Assembly: GCF_000009265.1 (NCBI RefSeq)
Contig: NC_008380.1
Span: 4,402,501 to 4,466,500, forward strand
Direction: 5' to 3'
DNA from: Rhizobium johnstonii 3841
GTDB lineage: Bacteria > Pseudomonadota > Alphaproteobacteria > Rhizobiales > Rhizobiaceae
DNA length: 64,000 nt
Shown here: piece by piece, positions 41,772-50,557 of the stretch
Layout: every line of letters starts with the position of its first letter
How positions within the stretch are numbered: the first letter of the stretch is position 1
Made by a program: the position numbers and the translations under genes
The notes under the pieces: generated by a model
What the model saw: the letters and a program-made list of their open reading frames with translations, nothing else
Databases searched by the model: none
What the model was told of the DNA's origin: nothing

Positions 41772-42758
41772 ATGACACCCGCCGTCCGTTTCCAACAGGT
41801 ATCGCGCCATTTCGGCCAGGTTCGCGCCGTCGACGGCGTCGATCTCGAGATCGCGCCGGGCGAGTTCTTCGCGATGCTTGGCCCCTCCGGCTCAGGCAAG
41901 ACGACGTGCCTGCGATTGATAGCCGGCTTCGAACAGCCGACATCGGGCCATATCCAGATCTTCGGCGAGACGGCCGAGGGCGTTCCGCCCTATCGCCGCA
42001 ACGTCAACACCGTATTCCAGGACTACGCGCTCTTCCCGCATCTGAACATCCTCGACAATGTCGCCTACGGGCTGATGGTCAAGGGCGTCGGCAAGGCGGA
42101 GCGGATCAAGGCCGCGGGCGACGCCCTCGAGCTCGTCAAGCTGCCGGGTTACGGCACCCGCCGCCCCGGCCAGCTGTCCGGTGGCCAGCGCCAGCGTGTG
42201 GCGCTCGCCCGCGCGCTGGTCAACAAGCCGAAGGTGCTGCTGCTCGACGAACCGCTCGGCGCGCTCGACCTGAAACTCCGCGAACAGATGCAGGAGGAAT
42301 TGAAGAGCCTGCAGCGCGCGCTCGGCATCACCTTCGTCTTCGTCACCCACGATCAGGGCGAGGCGCTGTCCATGGCCGACCGCGTCGCCGTCTTCAACGA
42401 CGGCAACATCGTCCAGGAGGGCACGCCGCAGGATATCTACCGCCGCCCGAAGAACCGCTTCGTCGCTGATTTCGTCGGCTCGTCGAACGTCATCGCACCT
42501 GATCTGATGGCCTCGCTCGGCGGCGAAAGACGCTGGGCAAGCCTCCGCCCCGAAGCGATCCGGCTGGCAGGCGACGGCGTCGAGGCCCAGGTCGACAATG
42601 CGAGCTTCCTCGGCGCAGCCACGCGCCTCACCGTTGGCCTCCAGGGGGCCCGGCTGCATGTGATGCTGCCGGCGGGCGCAGATGTGCCTGTCGTCGGCGC
42701 CGGCATACGCCTTGGCTGGCAGCCCGGCGATATCCACTACATGGATGACGCGGCATGA
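41772..42758 (+). CDS. Polyamine-type ABC importer ATPase (YdcT/PotA-like)
   Basis: A 328-residue ATPase. Walker A is GPSGSGKTT at about residues 37-45, Q-loop VFQDYALFPHL, signature LSGGQRQR, Walker B LLLDEPLGALD and switch His in FVTHDQGEA. A C-terminal TOBE-like domain (RPEAIRLAGDGVEAQVDNASFLGAATRL) fits the PotA/MalK class. GGAG lies six bases before the ATG. It overlaps the next permease gene by 4 bp (ATGA). It sits after a palindromic repeat that may lower its expression relative to the binding protein. Confidence 0.93.
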   Translation: MTPAVRFQQVSRHFGQVRAVDGVDLEIAPGEFFAMLGPSGSGKTTCLRLIAGFEQPTSGHIQIFGETAEGVPPYRRNVNTVFQDYALFPHLNILDNVAYGLMVKGVGKAERIKAAGDALELVKLPGYGTRRPGQLSGGQRQRVALARALVNKPKVLLLDEPLGALDLKLREQMQEELKSLQRALGITFVFVTHDQGEALSMADRVAVFNDGNIVQEGTPQDIYRRPKNRFVADFVGSSNVIAPDLMASLGGERRWASLRPEAIRLAGDGVEAQVDNASFLGAATRLTVGLQGARLHVMLPAGADVPVVGAGIRLGWQPGDIHYMDDAA

Positions 42759-43720
42759 CGGCGATCTTCATCACCACCAATGAGGCGACATCGATTCTTC
42801 CGGGGCGCGGCGGCCTCTTCGGCCGGCTGTCCGATGCCTTCTGGCGGCACCCGAAACTGCTACTCTTCCTGATGCTGACGCCGCCGCTACTCTGGCTCGG
42901 CATCATTTATATCGGTTCGCTGCTCGCCCTGCTTCTGCAGAGTTTCTTTTCGATCGACGACTTCTCAGGCCTGGTGAATTACGAATTCACCCTTTCGACC
43001 TATGCGCAGCTTCTAAACCCCACGAATTTCGACATCATCATCCGCACTTTCGTCATGGCAGCGCTGGTGACCATCGCTTCCGCCTTGATCGCCTTCCCGA
43101 TCGCCTACTACACAGCGCGTTATGCGCAAGGCAAATGGAAGGCGCTTTTCTATCTCGGCATCATGCTGCCGCTCTGGTCGAGCTATCTCGTCAAGATCTA
43201 CGCCTGGAAGCTGATCCTCGCCAAGGAAGGCATCCTCACCTGGATCTTCGAGAAGCTGCATCTCTCCTGGCTGCTGGACGGCATCCTGAACCTGCCCGTC
43301 ATCGGCGGCAATTCGCTTTCGGTGAGCTACCTCGGCACCTTCATCGTCTTCGTCTATATCTGGCTTCCCTACATGATCCTGCCGACGCAGGCGGCCCTCG
43401 AGCGTGTGCCCGGCAACCTGATCGAGGCCTCGTCCGATCTCGGCGCCACGCCGCGCCAGACCTTCCGCACCGTGCTGCTGCCCTTGGCGCTGCCCGGCAT
43501 CGTCGCCGGCTCGATCTTCACCTTCTCGCTGACATTGGGCGATTACATCATCCCGCAGATCATCGGCTCGTCCAGGCTCTTCATCGGCCAGGCGGTCTAT
43601 ACCCAGCAGGGAACGGCCGGCAACGTGCCGCTGGCGGCCGCCTTCTCCGTCGTACCGATCGTCATCATGGCGCTCTATCTCTGGCTCGCCAAGAAACAGG
43701 GGGCCTTCGATGCGCTCTGA
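42755..43720 (+). CDS. Polyamine-type ABC importer permease 1 (YdcU/PotB-like)
   Basis: A 321-residue permease with about six spans. An N-terminal cytosolic stretch precedes LLLFLMLTPPLLWLGIIYIGSLLALLLQSFF. The coupling-helix EAA loop is LIEASSDLGATPRQTFRTVLLPLALPGI, near residues 225-252. The two-permease arrangement and sequence fit PotB/YdcU. Start and end overlap both neighbours (4 bp upstream, 11 bp downstream), so translation is coupled. Confidence 0.92.
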   Translation: MTAIFITTNEATSILPGRGGLFGRLSDAFWRHPKLLLFLMLTPPLLWLGIIYIGSLLALLLQSFFSIDDFSGLVNYEFTLSTYAQLLNPTNFDIIIRTFVMAALVTIASALIAFPIAYYTARYAQGKWKALFYLGIMLPLWSSYLVKIYAWKLILAKEGILTWIFEKLHLSWLLDGILNLPVIGGNSLSVSYLGTFIVFVYIWLPYMILPTQAALERVPGNLIEASSDLGATPRQTFRTVLLPLALPGIVAGSIFTFSLTLGDYIIPQIIGSSRLFIGQAVYTQQGTAGNVPLAAAFSVVPIVIMALYLWLAKKQGAFDAL

Positions 43721-44522
43721 CCTCAAGACATCGCCGCTTCCCCTCAAGATCGCAGCCGCCGGCGGATTGCTTTTCCTGCACCTGCCGATCCTGCTGATCT
43801 TCGTCTATGCCTTCACGACGGAGGAAAAGAGCTATCAATGGCCGCCGCCCGGGCTGACGCTGCAATGGTTCGCGGTCGCCTGGAACCGGCCGGACGTCTG
43901 GTCGGCGCTCAGCCTTTCCGTGCAGGTCGCCGTCATCGCCACGGCGATCGCGCTGGTCCTCGGCACGCTCTGTGCGGCGGCCGTCAGCCAGACGAAGTTC
44001 TTTGGCCGGGAGGCGATCTCGCTGCTGGTCATCCTGCCGATCGCGCTTCCCGGCATCATCACCGGCATTGCGCTCCGCTCCGCCTTCAGCCTGTTCGACA
44101 TCCCGTTTTCGGTCTGGACCATCGTGCTCGGCCACGCCACCTTCTGCGTCGTGGTCGTCTACAACAATGCGGTCGCCCGCTTCCGCCGCACGTCAGGTTC
44201 GCTGATCGAGGCCTCGATGGATCTCGGCGCCGACGGCTTCCAGACCTTCCGCCATGTCATCCTGCCGAATATCGGCACCGCCCTGCTCGCCGGCGGCATG
44301 CTCGCCTTCGCGCTTTCTTTCGACGAGGTCATCGTCACGACCTTCACCGGCGGTCAGCAATCGACCTTGCCGATCTGGATGCTCGAAGAACTCATCCGCC
44401 CGCGCCAGCGTCCCGTTACCAACGTGGTCGCCATGGTCGTCGTGCTCGTCACATTCCTGCCGATCCTGGCAGCCTATTACCTCACCCGCGACGGCGACCA
44501 GATCGCTGGCGGCGGCAAATAA
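43710..44522 (+). CDS. Polyamine-type ABC importer permease 2 (YdcV/PotC-like)
   Basis: A 270-residue permease with about six spans (AAAGGLLFLHLPILLIFVYAF first). Its EAA loop is LIEASMDLGADGFQTFRHVILPNIGTAL near residues 166-193, and the C-terminal segment VVVLVTFLPILAAYYLTRDGD is typical of PotC/YdcV. It starts 11 bp inside the preceding permease gene. The dehydrogenase gene follows 13 bp after its stop. Confidence 0.92.
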   Translation: MRSDLKTSPLPLKIAAAGGLLFLHLPILLIFVYAFTTEEKSYQWPPPGLTLQWFAVAWNRPDVWSALSLSVQVAVIATAIALVLGTLCAAAVSQTKFFGREAISLLVILPIALPGIITGIALRSAFSLFDIPFSVWTIVLGHATFCVVVVYNNAVARFRRTSGSLIEASMDLGADGFQTFRHVILPNIGTALLAGGMLAFALSFDEVIVTTFTGGQQSTLPIWMLEELIRPRQRPVTNVVAMVVVLVTFLPILAAYYLTRDGDQIAGGGK

Positions 44523-44535
44523 AAGGGAGAACATC

Positions 44536-45963
44536 ATGGATATCCAAATGCTGATCGGTTCCCGCTTCGAAAAAGGCACGGAAACGGAAGAGCACGTCCT
44601 GAACCCGAAGACGGGCGAGACGGTGCTGGACCTTGCCGAAGCGTCGCTTTCCCAGGTCGACGCTGCCGTCGACGCCGCCGAAAAGGCCTTCAAGACCTGG
44701 TCGCAGACGACGCCCGGCGAGCGCTCCGGCTACCTGCTGAAGATCGCCGACGCGATCGAGAAGGATGCCGCCGGCTTTGCCGCACTGGAGGCTTTGAACT
44801 GCGGTAAGCCGATCAATGCCGTGCTGAATGACGAGATCCCGGCGATCGTCGATTGTTACCGCTTCTTCGCCGGCGCCGTGCGCAACCTGCACGCACCGGC
44901 GGCCGGCGAATATCTGCCCGGCCACACCTCGATGATCCGCCGCGATCCGATCGGCATCGTCGGCTCGATCGCGCCGTGGAACTATCCGCTGCTGATGATG
45001 GCCTGGAAGCTGGCGCCGGCCATTGCCGGCGGCAATACAGTCGTCTTCAAGCCTTCGGAGCAGACGCCGCTGACGGCGTTGAAGATGGCGAAGCTGCTCT
45101 CCGAAATCCTTCCCGAAGGCGTCGTCAACGTCATCCTCGGCCGTGGTGAAAGTGTCGGCAACGCCCTGATCAATCACGCCAAGATCGGCATGGTCTCGAT
45201 TACCGGCGATGTCGCAACCGGCAAGAAGGTGCTGCAGGCCGCGGCCAAGACGGTCAAGCGCACCCACCTGGAACTCGGCGGCAAGGCCCCGGTCATCATC
45301 TTCGACGATGCCGATATTGATGCGGTCGTCGCCGGCATCCGCACCTTCGGCTATTACAATGCCGGTCAGGACTGCACCGCCGCCTGCCGCATCTATGCCG
45401 ATGCCAAGGTTTACGACAATTTCGTCGCCGACCTCTCCTCGGCCGTCTCGAGCATCCGCTTCAACCAGGCCGACGATACCGAAAACGAGATCGGCCCGCT
45501 GATCTCCAAACGCCAGCGCGACCGCGTCGAAAGTTTCGTCGCTCGTGCTTCCGAGCACAAGCACATGGAAATCACCGCCGGTGGCAAGGTCTCCGGCGAC
45601 AAGGGCTTCTTCTTCACGCCGACGGTCATTGCAGGCGCCCTGCAGGACGACGAGATCGTCCGGCGCGAGGTCTTCGGCCCGGTCGTCTCGGTCACCCGCT
45701 TCTCCGATGCCGATGATGCTGTTGCCTGGGCAAACGATAGCGACTACGGCCTGGCCTCTTCCGTCTGGACCAAGGATATCGGCCGCGGCATGAAGACAGC
45801 CGCCCGCCTGCAATATGGCTGCACCTGGATCAACACCCATTTCATGCTGACCAACGAGATGCCGCATGGCGGCCTCAAACAGTCGGGCTACGGCAAGGAC
45901 ATGTCGGTCTACGCACTGGAGGACTACACCGCCGTACGCCACGTGATGATCAATCACGGCTGA
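44536..45963 (+). CDS. patD: Gamma-aminobutyraldehyde dehydrogenase (PatD/YdcW-like)
   Basis: A 475-residue NAD-dependent aldehyde dehydrogenase. Catalytic N149 (PWNYP), E246 (LELGGK) and C280 (NAGQDCTAACR) are all present; the GQDCTAACR context is that of aminobutyraldehyde dehydrogenases. It would oxidise 4-aminobutanal from putrescine transamination to GABA. Its place at the end of a putrescine-type importer operon supports this. No putrescine aminotransferase is in the window, so that step would be encoded elsewhere. GGGAGA lies before the ATG at 44536. Confidence 0.92.
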   Translation: MDIQMLIGSRFEKGTETEEHVLNPKTGETVLDLAEASLSQVDAAVDAAEKAFKTWSQTTPGERSGYLLKIADAIEKDAAGFAALEALNCGKPINAVLNDEIPAIVDCYRFFAGAVRNLHAPAAGEYLPGHTSMIRRDPIGIVGSIAPWNYPLLMMAWKLAPAIAGGNTVVFKPSEQTPLTALKMAKLLSEILPEGVVNVILGRGESVGNALINHAKIGMVSITGDVATGKKVLQAAAKTVKRTHLELGGKAPVIIFDDADIDAVVAGIRTFGYYNAGQDCTAACRIYADAKVYDNFVADLSSAVSSIRFNQADDTENEIGPLISKRQRDRVESFVARASEHKHMEITAGGKVSGDKGFFFTPTVIAGALQDDEIVRREVFGPVVSVTRFSDADDAVAWANDSDYGLASSVWTKDIGRGMKTAARLQYGCTWINTHFMLTNEMPHGGLKQSGYGKDMSVYALEDYTAVRHVMINHG

Positions 45964-46113
45964 CCGGCAGGAAAGGCAAGGGTACGAAATTCGACGCAAT
46001 GCCCATCGGTAGCACCGGGAGGGTGCTCCCCAGAGATCGCCATTCCATTCAAGCGATCTGGAACATTTTCCCGGTTGCCGCGTCTTTCCCAAGCAAACGC
46101 AAAGGATGATGTC

Positions 46114-46287
46114 ATGCTGAAATGGGCTCTGATATTTTTTGTCATTTCGATCATCGCCGGCTTCTTCGGTTTCTCCGGCGTCTCCGCAGCGACCGCGACA
46201 ATCGCACGCGTTCTCTTCGGCATCGCGCTGGTGATCTTCCTGATCTTCCTTGTCCTTGCGCTGATGGCCGGCCAGGCGATCCTGTGA
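46114..46287 (+). CDS. DUF1328 (YtjA-like) small membrane protein
   Basis: A 57-residue protein, too short for many gene finders. It has two membrane spans (ALIFFVISIIAGFFGF and IARVLFGIALVIFLIFLVLAL) linked by SGVSAATAT, exactly the DUF1328 layout that begins MLKWALIF. AAAGGA lies nine bases before the ATG. Such proteins are often stress-induced in proteobacteria, but the function is unknown. It converges with a lipoprotein gene across a GC-rich hairpin. Confidence 0.88.
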   Translation: MLKWALIFFVISIIAGFFGFSGVSAATATIARVLFGIALVIFLIFLVLALMAGQAIL

Positions 46288-46293
46288 GCGGTC

Positions 46294-46329
46294 GCGGGGG
46301 CCGCTGCGCCTTGCGCTTGCGGCCCCCGC
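46294..46329. terminator. GC-rich hairpin between convergent genes
   Basis: GCGGGGGCCGC (46294-46304) and GCGGCCCCCGC (46319-46329) form a perfect 11-bp stem with a 14-nt loop, six bp after the DUF1328 stop. No T-run follows on either strand; a rho-independent role is uncertain. Confidence 0.55.
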
Positions 46330-46366
46330 CGTCTGTTGTCGCCACAGCCCCTTTAAGCCCTGCGGC

Positions 46367-47026
46367 CTATTTCAACTCGGCACGCAGAGCATCGGCACCT
46401 TTGCGGATGCCCACCATGGAGGCATCCATCGCCGTGAAGCTTGCGCCGATATTCATCGCGTTGGGATATTGCTTGGTGACATAGGAAGACAGGAGGCGAT
46501 TGCTCGCAGCGTCATAGATCTCCACGGCATAATTCACCGAGCCGGTCATCGAGCCTTCCCGGCCGCGAACGGCCTGGACGGTGTTATACAATCCGCCTGC
46601 GACGTCGATGCGCGTGACCGTTCCGAGGACCGCGGTCGTTGCCTTGGCGCCCGTCAGCGTCAGATGCAATCTGAGAGTCGCTGGAGCAGGCGTGCTGACG
46701 ACAGCAAAGCGCGTCTTCAATTTTTCCGTGAATTGAACCTGCATGTAATTGGCAAGGAATGCTTTGTCTTTTTCTAAGACCTTGCCGAACTGGTTGTCGG
46801 GACCGTTATAGACGGCAACGGGATCGACGATGATCCTGTTGTACTGGCTCCAGTTGACTTTCGTCTGATAGCGATACGGTACGCGGCCGGTTTTATCCTC
46901 GCTGTTCGGCTGGAGCTGCGATGCCGAAGCCAGCCCGGAATAAACCGTGGGGTCAGGGGTCGTGCATGCGGCAACGCTCGAACAGGCGAGCATCAGTGCG
47001 GCGCCGACTTTCAAATTTTTTATCAA
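46367..47026 (-). CDS. DUF3313-family lipoprotein
   Basis: A lipoprotein of about 219 residues. The signal peptide MIKNLKVGAALMLACSSVAAC ends in a lipobox (SVAA-C), placing it in the outer or inner membrane on the periplasmic side. The domain that follows (YSGLASASQLQPN, YRYQTKVNWSQYNRIIVDPV) is the DUF3313 pattern, related to outer-membrane lipoproteins of unknown role. I take a TTG at 47026 with GGAG eight bases upstream; an ATG at 47062 is in frame but has no ribosome site and would give an overlong signal. It lies 3' of the two-component operon on the same strand. Confidence 0.78.
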   Translation of the reverse strand: MIKNLKVGAALMLACSSVAACTTPDPTVYSGLASASQLQPNSEDKTGRVPYRYQTKVNWSQYNRIIVDPVAVYNGPDNQFGKVLEKDKAFLANYMQVQFTEKLKTRFAVVSTPAPATLRLHLTLTGAKATTAVLGTVTRIDVAGGLYNTVQAVRGREGSMTGSVNYAVEIYDAASNRLLSSYVTKQYPNAMNIGASFTAMDASMVGIRKGADALRAELK

Positions 47027-47185
47027 TGACTTGGCTCCAGCTTTGGAAATACCGAATGGCATCTGCTGGCAGCGGTTTTATGGAATTCGAATGTTGCTGT
47101 GTTTGCTATGATATGCGGAAATGTTCGTGAGCCGTGTTCGCTCCGGGCAGCGCGACGCGTGATGACGCGACGGCCGGGCAATAAG

Positions 47186-48562
47186 TCATTGTGATGAAGG
47201 GATCGGCGGCGCGCCTTCGGGCTGGATCGCCTGAGGGGCGGGAAGATCGATCACGACGACCAGGCCGGTTGGCGTCCTGTCCAGCAACATCAACTGTCCA
47301 TTATGCGCTTTGGTGACAATTCCTTTGGCGATCGGAAGGCCGAGCCCAAGCCCGGAGCCGCCCTGGGCACCGATCTGGCGGGATTTATCCACTTTGAAGA
47401 ACGGCTCCAGAACTTTTGCCTTGGCCTCATCGGTCAAACCAGGACCATTGTCGCCCACCGATATTTTGATCCCGCCATCGTCGCTCTCTTGCAGATCGAT
47501 TTCGACTTGCTTTGCATAACGAGACGCATTGTCGACCAGATTCGTGATTGCCCGAGTCAGGGCCTGAGGTTTGCAGACAAACGCCAGCCGCCGCGAACCG
47601 GTGAAGCTTACATCGACGCCCATGTCGGAGAAGTCTGTCGCAATCGTCTGCAGCAGGCTTGAGATATCGACCTTTCGATCAGTCTCCGCAGTGGACGCGT
47701 CTTTGAAATAGGCCAGGCACTCGTCGATCATGAAACTCAAGGTGGCGATATCGGCCAGCATCAGGCCGCGAAGCTCGGGCTCGCCGGAACGCTCGGCACG
47801 CATCCGCAATCTCGTCAGAGGTGTCCTGAGATCATGCCCCACGCCACTCAGCATTCTTGTTCGATCCTCCGCCATGCTCTGGATGCGATCGCTCATGACG
47901 TTCAGCGATTCCGCCAGGCTTCGAATCTCGGCTGCGCCGTCCGGTTCGAAAGGCTTTTCCCAACTGCTCTCGATGCTTGCTCGCTTTGCGGCGGCGGCAA
48001 AGCGCCTCAGAGGCTCGGTGATAAGCCAGCTGCTGAAATATGCAAGCAGCACCAATGGGATGACGATTTTCAAAAATCCGCTCACGGCGGCCGGAACAAA
48101 CCAGACATAGCTGGGAAAAACCGGTAGTTGAAAGACGAGGGCGCGCTTGTCGTCAATTCCGACAGTCAGGACATCTGGGTGCGATTGACCGATGACGAAG
48201 CGATGAAATGCCGCAAAAATATTGTCGGCAAGCATTGTGTTGATACGCGCCACCAATTCGCTGGGAGATACCATCTGCTGTTTGCCGGCAAGTGGCTGCT
48301 CCAGGGACAATTTTTCGACCCCAACGCCGAGTGCCGCTGCTCTCTTGAGAACGGTGACTTCGTCCTGCGCTGAACTTGCCTGGGCAAATTGCTCCGCGAC
48401 CATCGCCGCTCTGGCAGCAAACAGGCCGTTTTGAAACCCACGATCATGACGGCCGTAGATATAGGGCTCCATGGCGGTTGCCGCGACGGAAACGAGCACG
48501 ACAAGGAAGGTCGCCAATATGAGGATCTGGCTTTGGATCGAAGCGCGCCGAAAATTTCTCAA
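47186..48562 (-). CDS. EnvZ-type sensor histidine kinase
   Basis: About 458 residues. Span 1 (ILILATFLVVLVSVAATAM, about 13-31), a periplasmic sensor of about 120 residues, span 2 (about 152-180), then a HAMP-like linker, HisKA with the phospho-His in GVGHDLRTPLTRLRMR, and HATPase_c with N-box LVDNASRYA, VGDNGPGLTDEA and GGSGLGLGLPIAKGI. The kinase core is complete. The start is unusual: a TTG at 48562 whose TTGA overlaps the regulator's stop, inferred from frame and domain start; longer in-frame starts would run deep into the regulator gene. Signal unknown. Confidence 0.87.
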   Translation of the reverse strand: MRNFRRASIQSQILILATFLVVLVSVAATAMEPYIYGRHDRGFQNGLFAARAAMVAEQFAQASSAQDEVTVLKRAAALGVGVEKLSLEQPLAGKQQMVSPSELVARINTMLADNIFAAFHRFVIGQSHPDVLTVGIDDKRALVFQLPVFPSYVWFVPAAVSGFLKIVIPLVLLAYFSSWLITEPLRRFAAAAKRASIESSWEKPFEPDGAAEIRSLAESLNVMSDRIQSMAEDRTRMLSGVGHDLRTPLTRLRMRAERSGEPELRGLMLADIATLSFMIDECLAYFKDASTAETDRKVDISSLLQTIATDFSDMGVDVSFTGSRRLAFVCKPQALTRAITNLVDNASRYAKQVEIDLQESDDGGIKISVGDNGPGLTDEAKAKVLEPFFKVDKSRQIGAQGGSGLGLGLPIAKGIVTKAHNGQLMLLDRTPTGLVVVIDLPAPQAIQPEGAPPIPSSQ

Positions 48563-49281
48563 GGGAGACGCTCTACCTTGGATGCGAAGAGATAACCGCC
48601 CAGCCGCACCGTCTTTATGAACGTCGGATCTTTCAGATTTGGTTCGATCTTTTGCCTGACCCGGCTGATATGGGCGTCGATGCTGCGCTCGACCGGCCCC
48701 GCCGATCCGGCATGTGTCATCGACAACAGCTGTTCGCGCGTCAAGACCTTGTTGGGATTGCAGCAGAAGGCCAGGAGGATATCGAACTCCGCGGTTGTCA
48801 TGGAAACCTGCGCTCCATCCGCGTCGTGGAGTTGGCGGCTTTTTGGATCGATGCGCCACCCCGAGAACATCATCGGTCCAAGTGCTTCCTCCTGATGATG
48901 AGCATATGACGCTCTGCGGAGAATACTCTTGATCCGGGCCAGTAGCTCGCGGGAGTTGAATGGTTTCGTGACATAGTCATCGGCTCCGAGCTCCAGGCCG
49001 AGAATGCGGTCGATATCCTCCTGCAGCGCCGTCAGCATCAGGATTGGCACCGAGCACGCTGCACGAAGCCGCCTGCAGATGCTGAAACCATCCTCGCCCG
49101 GCAACATCGCATCGAGAACGATGAGATCGAATTGCTGCCGCACCATCATTCGATCCATAGCCGCACCGCTCTCCACCGACGAGGCCTCGAAGCCGCTGCT
49201 TCGGACAAGGTCCACCAGCATATCCGCGATGGGGGGATCGTCTTCGACGATGAGGATATGAGCCTGATTGGGAACTGCCAT
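48559..49281 (-). CDS. OmpR-family response regulator
   Basis: A 240-residue regulator. Receiver domain with acidic pocket VEDD (12-15), phospho-acceptor D57 in LIVLDAMLPGEDG and conserved lysine in VTKPF; C-terminal winged helix (about 135-235) with REQLLSMTHAGSAGPVERSIDAHISRVRQKIEPN and the wing RLGGYLFA. It is encoded first, with its kinase overlapping by 4 bp, so the pair is one operon. Its targets are not apparent; the nearby lipoprotein and the unknown gene pair upstream are candidates. Confidence 0.92.
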   Translation of the reverse strand: MAVPNQAHILIVEDDPPIADMLVDLVRSSGFEASSVESGAAMDRMMVRQQFDLIVLDAMLPGEDGFSICRRLRAACSVPILMLTALQEDIDRILGLELGADDYVTKPFNSRELLARIKSILRRASYAHHQEEALGPMMFSGWRIDPKSRQLHDADGAQVSMTTAEFDILLAFCCNPNKVLTREQLLSMTHAGSAGPVERSIDAHISRVRQKIEPNLKDPTFIKTVRLGGYLFASKVERLP

Positions 49282-49529
49282 TTCTTATGCCATCGTCATT
49301 CGTTCTCTTGCCGGGAGATGCCCCTCGGCGCGAAATTACCACGTTTCACCGTGTCTCAGTCAGGCGGGCTCGGCCACTGTCAACCGCAGTGGTTAATCTC
49401 CCCAGCGTTCAGGCACCACACGATCTGTCGCCGCCGACGCGGCTCCGCCTTCAGCATATCAAGTGTCGTGCAATGCTATATTCGATAATGTTGAGATATG
49501 TTGCAGGATTTTCGACACGGGGTCCGGCG

Positions 49530-49937
49530 TCAAAACTGGCTTTCGGGATCGCCGCTGATTTCCACCTTGTCACCTTGGATGGCGCTGTCGATGATGACGG
49601 TGGCGATGAAACACATCCGAACGACCAGCAGGCAAAAGAACACCAGAGAGACGATCGCCGTCGTGTAATGCTTCAACGCCGAGCGCTTCGGAAGCCGTGC
49701 GGTGAATCTATCGAGACCGTTTCTGGCGAGACGACCGATCGCCACGAGCAGGAACAATAGCGTGATGATATATCCGCTTGCCGACGCTGCGCCTAGCAAC
49801 TGAAACATGAGAAGACACCCGCACCACGTAAAAAGTTCTGGTTTCGGAATGACGCTTTCAAGCCGACGAAACCCGGTAGAAAGATGCCGATAGGCTCCGT
49901 CGGGAACGCGGCGCGTCGGCGATGAAAATTCGGCCAC
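49530..49937 (-). CDS. Hypothetical membrane protein, second gene of an unknown pair
   Basis: 135 residues, not recognised. Two or three hydrophobic segments are visible (WCGCLLMFQLLGAASASGYIITLLFLLVAIG and YTTAIVSLVFFCLLVVRMCFIATVII), with a basic connector LARNGLDRFTARLPKRS between them. The GTG start at 49937 falls two bases after the stop of the upstream gene, so translation is probably coupled. A shorter form from an internal ATG near 49809 is possible. No conserved domain is evident to me. The roughly 250 bp on its 3' side, before the response regulator gene's 5' end, hold nothing I can name. Confidence 0.55.
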   Translation of the reverse strand: MAEFSSPTRRVPDGAYRHLSTGFRRLESVIPKPELFTWCGCLLMFQLLGAASASGYIITLLFLLVAIGRLARNGLDRFTARLPKRSALKHYTTAIVSLVFFCLLVVRMCFIATVIIDSAIQGDKVEISGDPESQF

Positions 49938-49939
49938 GT

Positions 49940-50422
49940 CTATTCAGCCCGCTCCGCGCTTGATGTGGAACGGCGACTTAAAAGAAGAGATGTGGCAGCA
50001 CGCCACCGAGATGCCCTCGCCGCACCTGCAATCGACGTCTCCTTCGTAGCCGCGGCTTTTTGGACCGCATCAATCCTGCCTGTCCTCGACTCCGTGAGGG
50101 CCGCGACCCTTCTTAGAAATGCGTCGCTGTCGAACTCCTTAGAGGAGCGGACGGACTTCGTGGCCGACTGGACAGTATGGAAGAACACCTCCAGATTGAT
50201 GACCGGTATCGGCTTGATATTTCGGACCATATCGATATCCGATCGCATCGTTACGGCCAGAAAATATCGGTCCGAACGCAAGGCGTCGAAAAGCTCCGGC
50301 ACCGAGGACACAGCCGCCGCGACATATCCGCTCTCATTCAATTTCGAGACGATATCGCAGGCAGCGTCTTTTCCGAGAAAGACGAGAATTGGCTTTTGCT
50401 GATTGCTTTGCGCGGAAGACAT
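49940..50422 (-). CDS. Hypothetical cytosolic protein resembling a degenerate receiver domain
   Basis: 160 residues. The first about 85 residues read like a CheY-type alpha/beta fold: KPILVFLGKDAACDIVSKLNESGYVAAAVSSVPELFDALRSDRYFLAVTMRSD, with VINLEVFF as a later strand. The acidic pocket and a clear phospho-Asp at the end of strand 3 are missing (AVTMRSD instead of LLDxxMP). The C-terminus is basic and Ser/Ala/Arg-rich. AGGAG lies ten bases before the ATG at 50422. It is followed by a membrane-protein gene two bases later. Function unknown; a non-phosphorylated receiver-like partner of the adjacent two-component system is one possibility. Confidence 0.55.
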   Translation of the reverse strand: MSSAQSNQQKPILVFLGKDAACDIVSKLNESGYVAAAVSSVPELFDALRSDRYFLAVTMRSDIDMVRNIKPIPVINLEVFFHTVQSATKSVRSSKEFDSDAFLRRVAALTESRTGRIDAVQKAAATKETSIAGAARASRWRAATSLLLSRRSTSSAERAE

Positions 50423-50480
50423 CACTGGCACACTCCTGACTTGTCGCCAAAAGTGTAGCCCGCATCGACGCTTCTGTTTG

Positions 50481-50500
50481 TTCGGTTTTATTCGGTTTTA
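50481..50500. repeat. Two-copy tandem repeat upstream of the unknown gene pair
   Basis: TTCGGTTTTA occurs twice in tandem (50481-50490, 50491-50500), in the 135-bp gap between the unknown pair and a DoxX gene. Being AT-rich and about 60-80 bp upstream of the ATG at 50422, it may lie in that gene's promoter. Confidence 0.5.
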
Positions 50501-50557
50501 TTGCGCCAGGGAGCGCTCGCAAAACTCAGCCCGGGGTGGCCGGACCTCGGTGCAGGT

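Noticed and set aside
44482..46092. 536-codon minus-strand frame opposite patD
   Set aside because: Antisense to an intact aldehyde dehydrogenase with all catalytic residues; composition is typical of a GC-rich shadow frame.
49940..50422. A normal response-regulator receiver
   Set aside because: The acidic pocket and phospho-aspartate are not present; at most a degenerate receiver-like fold.
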